Of a DNA stretch of 11,961 nucleotides, positions 9,101-11,961 are shown piece by piece. Origin of the DNA: Bacteroidota bacterium (lineage in GTDB: Bacteria; Bacteroidota; Bacteroidia; SXHM01); NCBI GenBank assembly GCA_005773695.1, contig SXHM01000129.1:1-11961 (forward strand), read 5' to 3'. A program made the position numbers and the translations under genes. The notes below the pieces were generated by a model, which was not told where the DNA came from, searched no databases, and saw only the letters and a list, made by a program, of their open reading frames with translations. Within the stretch, counting starts at the first letter, position 1. Each line of letters starts with the position of its first letter.

Positions 9101-9439
9101 TGCATCTTTAAGCTCGGCTTCCATTTCAAGGATGCTTTTCTTCAGGGCATCTTCTTCGAGGTAAGAGCTGAACTTCATTTTATGTATCACCGCTTTGATG
9201 AACTGTGGTGCATTGTTATTCCTTTTCGAGTCTTTGAAAATAACATCTATTACTTCCAGCGCAGATTTGGTTAGCCCTTTTTTGGTGAGGGAATCTATTT
9301 GCGCCCATTGTTTTGAATAATCTTCATTTTTCATGATGTAGTTGAATTTGTTGTTGCGTACACTGTTGTTGATACTGAAGGCGGTTAACAGAACAAGCAA
9401 CAAGGAAGCGGGAATCAGGGAGTATTTTAAGGTTTTCAT
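3158..9439 (-). CDS. Bacterial alpha-2-macroglobulin family protein with CSEQ thioester
   Basis: This 2093-residue envelope protein belongs to the bacterial alpha-2-macroglobulin family (YfhM/YfaS-like), thought to trap proteases in the periplasm. Domains in order: basic N terminus plus hydrophobic stretch (about 6-23) as signal peptide or anchor, with no lipobox cysteine; a helical region (about 35-450), TPR-like in feel; a beta domain with SGTPLQGVKAQLW (about 530-600); an MG2 domain starting with FFTDRAIYRPGQTIYFKG (about 618-635); further macroglobulin domains; a variable linker (about 1215-1295); the A2M domain with FFYPHLQTDEQGNVV (about 1301-1315); the thioester domain with YPYEC1528SEQ1531 and GGWPWFPG (about 1634); and a C-terminal domain with VHLKDMRASGFEP (about 2003). 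Cys1528 and Gln1531 fit the CxEQ internal thioester. The start is ATG at 9439, 73 nt after the upstream stop. No pbpC, the frequent partner of yfhM, is in the window. The natural target is unknown. Confidence 0.93.
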   Translation of the reverse strand: MKTLKYSLIPASLLLVLLTAFSINNSVRNNKFNYIMKNEDYSKQWAQIDSLTKKGLTKSALEVIDVIFKDSKRNNNAPQFIKAVIHKMKFSSYLEEDALKKSILEMEAELKDAQYPIKPVLHSILAQSYWSYYEHNRWIFMDRTETVDFVPEDLSTWDLKKIVTQVDFHYRKSLEEADKLKELPISTFDAVLMESRNARELRPTVYDFLAHRAIDFYMNEETGLTQPAFKFEIEGAKYFAVAKEFAALNITTPDSTSLEYRAVFLLRDVIKFHTEDKNPDALVDADLKRLRFMRSHSVDAAKDSLYLAALERSEKEHLAFPVSTEISYEIANYFFTQGSGYNKGDDDELKWKKKAAYDKCNEAISRFSSSFGASNCRSLLTSITQKSMSFNVERVNLPNQPFLALINYANLAKAGEKKAKIYFRIATLDYEKYKKFRRKYYGEEQIKELFSISKVVSETDFSLPDEGDFNSHSTELKLPPMKTGLYVVFASTSADFSTDGNAVAYTITSFSDIAFSNRQEEKGNRGFVVVSRSSGTPLQGVKAQLWEEYYNYASREYDLRKSGVYTSDANGQFSVKGKLERENYIVQMNYNGDELITDNSFYSYYYGDPQKQKVQSTHFFTDRAIYRPGQTIYFKGILIEKDGNNQNIVTNAKTTVALYDVNYEKVASLDLTTNEYGTFSGTFTAPTGVLTGSMTIQNETGSHAVQVEEYKRPKFEVTFKPFSGTFKLSETVNAKGSAKAYAGSNIDGAEVKYRVVRSAYFPYPWYCKRGWFPPTESMEILNGTTTTDINGEFEISFQAIPDRSIKKEYKPSFTYTIYADVVDITGETRSSETSVTIGYTALNLSLDIPETLNREAKKDFTINTTNPAGEFEAAKGTLTVYKLKTPNDILRKRKWAEPDLFIYTKEQFKADFPDASYSDENVRENYPKEKEVLKLNFDTEKDKTLKAEKLSALAQGLYLAETSSKDKYGEEVKALNYFLVFSEKETKMPVVISDWFTAIKTTAEPGENVSLIIGTSYKDAKVLYEIEQFDVVANKSFISQKEWLTLNDEQRLLTIPVKEEHRGNFTVHLTFFKNNEAFTHSQLISVPYTNKELDIEFETFRNKLQPGEKEEWKLKIKGKKGEKVAAEMVAALYDASLDAFAPNSWYFDIYNYFYSSMGWNADLFSISSSALYQKNWNTVGPYRQSHIYDQLNWFGYYFNNGYFRGSYDSEGDVLMERSVSVSEVTQELQSIVVTAGSRLDNKKSKNAEFANGMAMMDATTVATGEDNRDVSGKFSSPSPPDEKAGGEKGALSGVQARSNFNETAFFYPHLQTDEQGNVVISFTIPEALTKWKMLGFAHTKDLKYSVTQNELVTQKELMVMPNAPRFFREGDKITFSAKVSNLSENALTGTSQLFLFDALTMQPVDAALKNTAATKTFTAEKGQSTALTWNIEIPAGISAVTYKVVAKAGKFSDGEEMAVPVLTNRMLVTESLPLPVRYNQPKTYKLNKLLTNNSTTLTNHNLTLEFTANPAWYAIQALPYMMEYPYECSEQVFSRFYANSIATHIANSSPKIKAVFDAWKRDSESDKGSTALLSNLEKNQELKSLLLEETPWVMQAKDETERKKRLGLLFDLNKMSHELDGALRKLEKAQVSNGGWPWFPGMPDSRYITQHIVTGMGHLQKLGVIDFEKDRKAWNMTQQAVRYLDDRIREDYENLKRYKVNLSKNNLGSDQIQYLYARSFFQRQIEISSNNKEAFNYYKGQSEKFWLENSRYMQGMIALALHRYATKTIPTDIMKSLKENSLHSDEMGIYWKDMSGGFYWHQAPIETQALLIEAFDEVTNDQDAVAELKIWLLKQKQTQDWKTTKATAEACYALLLKGTDWLEETPQVEINVGKYLVYNSNPSRGIRENELYVGHQADAGTGYFKTSWSGKDITKEMGEVKVNVKSEKQEKGIAWGALYWQYFEQLDKITPAETPLKLTKKLFLEKPSATGPVITPITSLTVLHPGDRIKVRVELSVDRAMEFVHLKDMRASGFEPENVISQYKYQGGLGYYESTRDAATNFFFAYLPKGSYVFEYPLRVSHKGDFSNGITSVQCMYAPEFAAHSEGIRVKVE
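5579..5609. repeat. REP-like inverted repeat inside the macroglobulin gene
   Basis: The arms CTCTCCTCC (5579-5587) and GGAGGAGAG (5601-5609) are perfect 9-bp reverse complements around a 13-nt loop. Two further G-T wobble pairs could extend the stem outward. On the coding strand it is translated in frame as part of SSPSPPDEKAGGEKG (about residues 1273-1287), a Pro/Gly/Glu-rich stretch unlike the rest of the protein. Stems built on CTCTCC/GGAGAG recur as short interspersed palindromes in several Bacteroidota genomes. That this is such an element is an inference; its copy number cannot be seen here. Confidence 0.6.
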
Positions 9440-9465
9440 CGGGTAGTATTTTCGGAATTACATGA

Positions 9466-9473
9466 CAAAGATG
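9466..9473 (-). promoter_or_regulatory. Weak -7 promoter candidate for the macroglobulin gene
   Basis: On the minus strand the bases read CATCTTTG, one mismatch from the Bacteroidota -7 element TAnnTTTG, about 26 nt before the macroglobulin ATG. No convincing -33 TTTG lies at the expected 19-21 bp spacing. It would give the macroglobulin its own transcript with a leader of about 20 nt. It could equally be a chance match in an operon spacer. Confidence 0.25.
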
Positions 9474-9496
9474 CGGAAAAGGGGAGGATTCCATAA

Positions 9497-9524
9497 AGCA
9501 GGTTGATTATATTCAAATCCTGCT
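9497..9524 (-). terminator. Hairpin at the end of the DUF6427-like gene, possible attenuator
   Basis: The outer arms AGCAGG (9497-9502) and CCTGCT (9519-9524) are exact reverse complements. They are continued by an inner TTGA/TCAA pair (9503-9506 and 9513-9516), giving a 10-bp stem with a 2-nt bulge and a 6-nt loop. In the minus-strand transcript the stop codon of the upstream gene lies within the left half, and the stem is followed by TTTATGG, only a short U-run. It may be a weak terminator, an attenuator, or an RNA-stabilising end that separates upstream gene expression from the macroglobulin. Confidence 0.4.
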
Positions 9525-10502
9525 CATTATCTCTGCATAAATAAAAGCACCCAACAAAATTATAAATAGCGATTCGGCTATCCATGCTTTTTTCAGTGAT
9601 AAAAACCAATTCGAAAATATTACTGCAAGCGGAATAACTGTAAGTGTAAAATGCGTGTAAGAAGCAACAGGAAAAACTAATCCTGATACAACTGCAAAAA
9701 ATAAATACCACATAAACAGCAACAGAAATTTGTTGACTTTTATTTTTCCTGAAGACATCATTTTCATAAAATTCATCATAGCAGGAACAAACAACAGACC
9801 GTTAAAAACATAAATAAGCACTGCGTTATCGGGATTCCCGAAATCAAAGTAGTAGGCAGAAAACGCTGAACCAATCTTATTAATGAAAAAATAATCAAGC
9901 CTGTCGAACCAGAAAAAATATGTAATCACCATCAGCCAAGGGATTATAAATCCCAAAAATGAGATCAGCCATTCGCGCCAGTTAAATGCACGCAGCAAAA
10001 CAAAGCCAGTCCAGATCAAAAAGAAAAAAATAACAGTTGGAAAATAAAACAGAGAAGCAATGCTGGCAAAAAGTCCTGCATCAAAACAATGTGAAAAGGC
10101 AGAATCTTTCCGATACGAATCAAAAACCCTATCCAGCATCAGCAACAAAAATATTGCTGAAAAATGTTGTGGCAACAATGTTCTTAAAGAAGGGAAAAGC
10201 GAAAGAAAAAATAGACAGAATAAGGCAGGCAAGAAATTACTACGGTCACGCGAATCACGTAAATCATATTTATTAATAAGATAGTTTAAATAAAAGCCTT
10301 GTATAAGCACAAGCACAAATGCAAGCGCTTCAGATAGAAGAGTAACACTATTAATAAATTCAAATCCCAAATAAAAGGGCATACCGAAAACGGTTGCCGG
10401 AGTTAATGGATGTAACCATGAAACTAACCATAGAAGAGCTGCAAATAATGGAAGAGCTATAAAGGAAGCAGGCTGATTGGTTTTAAAAAAACGGATAAAC
10501 AT
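9513..10502 (-). CDS. Polytopic membrane protein, DUF6427-like
   Basis: This is a 329-residue, very hydrophobic inner-membrane protein with roughly ten predicted membrane-spanning segments. Examples are residues about 14-30, 50-72 and 90-105, with the last close to the C terminus. The short basic start MFIRFFKTNQPASF followed by a hydrophobic helix, the overall length and the segment spacing resemble the DUF6427 family of Bacteroidota, which has no known function. I recognise no catalytic or transport motif. Aromatic residues, mostly Phe and Tyr, are very abundant. The ATG at 10502 is well placed, 64 bp from the divergent lipoprotein start. It is first in the minus-strand block, 73 nt ahead of the macroglobulin gene, with a hairpin at its stop codon. 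The membrane location is secure; the family name is moderately sure; no function should be assumed. Confidence 0.72.
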   Translation of the reverse strand: MFIRFFKTNQPASFIALPLFAALLWLVSWLHPLTPATVFGMPFYLGFEFINSVTLLSEALAFVLVLIQGFYLNYLINKYDLRDSRDRSNFLPALFCLFFLSLFPSLRTLLPQHFSAIFLLLMLDRVFDSYRKDSAFSHCFDAGLFASIASLFYFPTVIFFFLIWTGFVLLRAFNWREWLISFLGFIIPWLMVITYFFWFDRLDYFFINKIGSAFSAYYFDFGNPDNAVLIYVFNGLLFVPAMMNFMKMMSSGKIKVNKFLLLFMWYLFFAVVSGLVFPVASYTHFTLTVIPLAVIFSNWFLSLKKAWIAESLFIILLGAFIYAEIMSRI

Positions 10503-10566
10503 AACGGCCGAAAATTACAAATAAATAAAGGCGTATTTTTTACCTTTGCCAAAACATGCTCTGCTA
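10503..10566. promoter_or_regulatory. Divergent promoter region between DUF6427-like and lipoprotein genes
   Basis: These 64 bp separate two divergent starts, so both promoters must lie here or overlap the coding ends. The plus strand carries a perfect -7 element (listed separately). The minus strand carries TTTATTTG, one mismatch from TAnnTTTG, about 20 nt before the membrane-protein ATG, with a TTTTGG farther upstream at a somewhat long spacing. The two putative RNA polymerase sites would overlap, so the genes may compete for transcription. Confidence 0.4.
10541..10548 (+). promoter_or_regulatory. Perfect -7 element TACCTTTG for the lipoprotein gene
   Basis: TACCTTTG matches the Bacteroidota -7 consensus TAnnTTTG exactly and lies 18 nt before the ATG at 10567. 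Transcription would begin around 10553-10556, giving a leader of only about 12 nt. This is why the TTG at 10546, which sits inside the element, is rejected as the start of translation. No clear -33 TTTG is visible at the usual distance, so the promoter may be weak or activator-dependent. Confidence 0.5.
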
Positions 10567-11400
10567 ATGCCTAAGTTTTTTATTAATGCTATTTTGGTTC
10601 TCTTGCTTTTCAGTTCCTGCAAAAAACAGGATACCGGCCTTACATTCAAAAACCTGAATTACGGAAGCGATCCGCGCAACAAAATAGATATTTACCTTCC
10701 GCAAAATCGCGACACAAGTACATCAATGGTATTGCTTATTCACGGTGGCGCCTGGGTAGCCGGTGATAAAGTCGATTGGTCGCAGGAAATAATAAATGAG
10801 TTTCTTAATTCGGGTTATGCTGTTTCATCTATGAATTACCGGTATGCCAATGGTAATTTTCATAATCAGATGCAGGACATTGCCAAAGCCATTGATTTTA
10901 TGCAGTCAAAAGCCGATGGATGGAAAATAAACAACAACAAATTTGCATTGATTGGCGGAAGTGCCGGTGCACATCTTTCCTTACTTTATGCCCATGCTTA
11001 TGACAGCACCAACGCTGTTAAAACAGTTATTTCCATTGTAGGTCCAACCGACATGACCGACCCCGTTTTTCATCAATATGCCATCAACTATGGTATTTAC
11101 TTTGTTTTTGAGCTTTTTTTTGGAACAACGTTTCAAACTAATCCTCAGTTATATGCTGCCGGAAGTCCTATCTATAATTACAACAATGTTCCTACCTTTT
11201 TTATCAGCGGGGGGTTAGACGATTTAGTACCTGCACAGCAGAGCATTGCCATGTTTGATACCCTTGCCTTATATGGCATAGCAACCGATACCACTGTTTT
11301 TAATAATGCAGGGCATGATGTGTTTGGTCCAAATGCAGTAAACAAACAACAAATTTATGATGAGGTAAAGGTGTGGTTGAATATGCAACTCGGCAATTAA
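10567..11400 (+). CDS. Lipoprotein alpha/beta hydrolase (BD-FAE/HSL-like esterase)
   Basis: This 277-residue predicted lipoprotein has a hydrophobic N terminus ending in the lipobox-like LFSSC, with Cys18 as the likely lipidation site, followed by KKQDTG. The mature part is an alpha/beta hydrolase of the carbohydrate-esterase/hormone-sensitive-lipase-like type: oxyanion motif HGGAW (59-63), nucleophile elbow GGSAGAH with Ser132, acid Asp218 in GGLDDLVP, and His250 in AGHD. All three triad residues are present. Such enzymes (BD-FAE and relatives) remove acetyl or feruloyl groups from plant polysaccharides, or act on other small esters. No polysaccharide-utilisation genes are nearby, so the substrate stays open. 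The start is ATG 10567, because the upstream in-frame TTG (10546) overlaps the -7 element. A three-codon frame (10556-10567) ends in TAATG at this start. A terminator-like hairpin lies 113 nt downstream of the stop. Confidence 0.87.
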   Translation: MPKFFINAILVLLLFSSCKKQDTGLTFKNLNYGSDPRNKIDIYLPQNRDTSTSMVLLIHGGAWVAGDKVDWSQEIINEFLNSGYAVSSMNYRYANGNFHNQMQDIAKAIDFMQSKADGWKINNNKFALIGGSAGAHLSLLYAHAYDSTNAVKTVISIVGPTDMTDPVFHQYAINYGIYFVFELFFGTTFQTNPQLYAAGSPIYNYNNVPTFFISGGLDDLVPAQQSIAMFDTLALYGIATDTTVFNNAGHDVFGPNAVNKQQIYDEVKVWLNMQLGN

Positions 11401-11483
11401 AAATAAATTGCTTTCAAACAGGCTGATAATCTTTGGCTTACTGCATAAATACAACGGGTGTAGAAAAAATATCTGAAATAATT

Positions 11484-11514
11484 TTTGGCAGCAATCAAAT
11501 GTTTTCTACATTTG
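11484..11514 (+). promoter_or_regulatory. Promoter of the tRNA (probably tRNA-tuf) operon
   Basis: TTTG at 11484-11487 and TACATTTG at 11507-11514 are separated by 19 bp, an excellent match to the Bacteroidota -33/-7 pair (TTTG and TAnnTTTG). It is the best promoter in the window and points at the tRNA series. The start site would fall near 11518-11522, giving a leader of about 170 nt that is removed during 5' processing of tRNA-Thr by RNase P. Confidence 0.75.
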
Positions 11515-11545
11515 CAGTCCTTTTTTTACGGAGGACTGCGTTTTT
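11514..11545 (+). terminator. Terminator-like hairpin after the lipoprotein gene
   Basis: GCAGTCCT (11514-11521) and AGGACTGC (11532-11539) form a perfect 8-bp stem around a 10-nt loop, followed by GTTTTT, the layout of an intrinsic terminator. It lies 113 nt after the lipoprotein stop codon. Its first base is also the last base of the -7 element of the tRNA promoter. Transcripts started there should lack most of the left arm and escape termination. Confidence 0.6.
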
Positions 11546-11689
11546 ATCAATAAAATAAATTGCTGAAAACGTAGGAATGACAGGCGTTGCAGAAGATTAA
11601 AGCCAAACGGAAAATCACCAAAACGTTGGAGATTTACCGGACTGAAAAACGGCAGAATTATGGTTGACGGCTTGAAAAAGAGGAAAAAT

Positions 11690-11763
11690 GCCGATGTAGC
11701 TCAGTTGGCCAGAGCAGCTGATTTGTAATCAGCTGGTCGGGGGTTCGAATCCCTCCATCGGCT
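11690..11763 (+). tRNA. tRNA-Thr (anticodon TGT)
   Basis: This is a complete 74-nt cloverleaf: acceptor GCCGATG/CATCGGC with discriminator T, D-stem GCTC/GAGC, anticodon stem GCTGA/TCAGC around the loop TTTGTAA (anticodon TGT at 11724-11726, reading ACA), variable loop TGGTC, and T-stem GGGGG/CCCTC (one G-T pair) with TTCGAAT. The 3' CCA is not encoded, so it must be added by tRNA nucleotidyltransferase. It is first in the tRNA series. Confidence 0.97.
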
Positions 11764-11802
11764 CTCGTTCTTTAAAAGATTGAATTAAAACAGGGTATCG
11801 TA

Positions 11803-11885
11803 GGGGAGATAGCCAAGTGGCCAACGGCAACAGACTGTAAATCTGTCCTCTTCGGAGTTCATAGGTTCAAATCCTATTCTCCCCA
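11803..11885 (+). tRNA. tRNA-Tyr (anticodon GTA)
   Basis: This 83-nt class II tRNA has acceptor GGGGAGA/TCTCCCC with discriminator A, D-stem GCC/GGC, anticodon stem ACAGA/TCTGT around CTGTAAA (anticodon GTA at 11837-11839), a long variable arm with a CTC-TTCG-GAG mini-hairpin, and T-stem ATAGG/CCTAT with TTCAAAT. CCA is not encoded. It lies 39 nt after tRNA-Thr and is presumably cut from the same precursor. Confidence 0.97.
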
Positions 11886-11898
11886 CAAAGGAATTAGG

Positions 11899-11925
11899 GG
11901 ATTTAGGATGAAAATTCTAAAATCC
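11899..11925 (+). repeat. Short hairpin between tRNA-Tyr and the next tRNA
   Basis: GGATTTAG (11899-11906) pairs with CTAAAATCC (11917-11925), with one bulged A and a 10-nt loop. It occupies most of the 53-nt spacer between the two tRNAs. It could be a processing signal in the polycistronic tRNA precursor. An AT-rich stem of this size could also be chance. Confidence 0.3.
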
Positions 11926-11938
11926 TGAGATAATAAAA

Positions 11939-11961
11939 GCGGAAGTAGCTCATTTGGTAGA
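11939..11961 (+). tRNA. Partial tRNA, probably tRNA-Gly (3' part outside window)
   Basis: The last 23 bases read GCGGAAG-TA-GCTC-ATTTGGTAGA, which is the acceptor 5' strand and D-arm of a tRNA. The sequence matches the usual start of Bacteroidota tRNA-Gly, and Gly is the expected third member of the Thr-Tyr-Gly-Thr-tuf order. The anticodon lies outside the window, so the identity is inferred. Confidence 0.8.

Larger units (their letters stand above)
11401..11689 (+). other. Non-coding spacer and tRNA-operon leader
   Basis: No convincing gene is seen in these 289 bases. From left to right they hold AT-rich spacer, a strong Bacteroidota-type promoter (11484-11514), a terminator-like hairpin that begins at the last base of that promoter (11514-11545), and about 145 nt of purine-rich leader before tRNA-Thr. 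The leader shows only short complementary stretches and one eight-codon frame at 11577-11600, not enough to call a riboswitch or leader peptide. Confidence 0.6.

Noticed and set aside
9436..9711. 91-codon minus-strand frame covering the spacer and the end of the membrane-protein gene
   Set aside because: It overlaps the DUF6427-like gene in another frame; its hydrophobic, Cys-rich translation reflects the AT-rich membrane-protein codons shifted by one base.
10546..10566. TTG at 10546 as start of the lipoprotein gene (seven extra residues)
   Set aside because: It lies inside the perfect -7 element TACCTTTG and would put a His/Lys-containing tail before the signal peptide; ATG 10567 gives a standard lipoprotein signal.
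11400..11564. 13-bp direct repeat AAAATAAATTGCT at 11400-11412 and 11552-11564
   Set aside because: AT-rich and short; no element with matching ends lies between the copies, so it is probably chance rather than an insertion duplication.
11577..11600. Eight-codon frame in the tRNA leader as an attenuator peptide
   Set aside because: It has one Thr codon, no Tyr or Gly run beyond one Gly, and no following antiterminator structure that I can see.
11540..11689. Riboswitch or T-box in the tRNA leader
   Set aside because: Only 4-5 bp complementary stretches are visible and no conserved aptamer or T-box motif is recognisable.
1..11961. CRISPR array, insertion sequence, prophage or toxin-antitoxin pair
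   Set aside because: No regularly spaced repeats, transposase, integrase or phage motifs, or small paired toxin/antitoxin frames were found in the window.

Overview
The window looks like a chromosomal piece of a Bacteroidota genome, probably from the Chitinophagales/Sphingobacteriales part of the phylum. The reasons are AT-rich DNA, very weak Shine-Dalgarno signals, promoter-like elements of the Bacteroidota type (TTTG, about 19 bp, TAnnTTTG), a very large Bacteroidota-type alpha-2-macroglobulin, a DUF6427-like membrane protein, and a Thr-Tyr-Gly tRNA series of the kind that normally precedes tuf. All calls come from reading the sequence; no database search was run.

Layout. (1) Positions 2-1451, plus strand: the 3' part of pdxJ (vitamin B6 synthesis), overlapped by 11 nt by a YbfF/ABHD11-like alpha/beta hydrolase. 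(2) Positions 1448-10502, minus strand: three genes reading right to left. These are a polytopic membrane protein (DUF6427-like), a 2093-residue alpha-2-macroglobulin with an intact CxEQ thioester motif, and a PMT_2/ArnT-like lipid-linked-sugar glycosyltransferase. The glycosyltransferase and the hydrolase converge and share 4 nt at their stop codons, inside a perfect 16-nt palindrome. (3) Positions 10503-10566: a 64-bp divergent promoter region. (4) Positions 10567-11400, plus strand: a lipoprotein esterase of the BD-FAE/HSL-like alpha/beta hydrolase group. (5) Positions 11401-11689: a non-coding region holding a terminator-like hairpin that overlaps the best promoter in the window, followed by a leader of about 170 nt. 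(6) Positions 11690-11961: tRNA-Thr(TGT), tRNA-Tyr(GTA) and the first 23 nt of a third tRNA, probably Gly. Synteny predicts a second tRNA-Thr and tuf just outside the window.

How the genes work together. The minus-strand block is an envelope-themed cluster: a periplasmic protease trap (alpha-2-macroglobulin) sits between two multi-pass membrane proteins. A hairpin and a weak promoter candidate between the first two genes suggest that the macroglobulin may be partly uncoupled from the upstream gene. The rest is housekeeping: B6 synthesis and translation. I see no phage, transposon, CRISPR array or clearly new multi-gene system. The most unusual points are a TonB-box-like segment followed by a palindrome-encoded insertion in the putative bait-like region of the macroglobulin, the overlap of terminator and promoter before the tRNAs, and the palindromic shared stop region.
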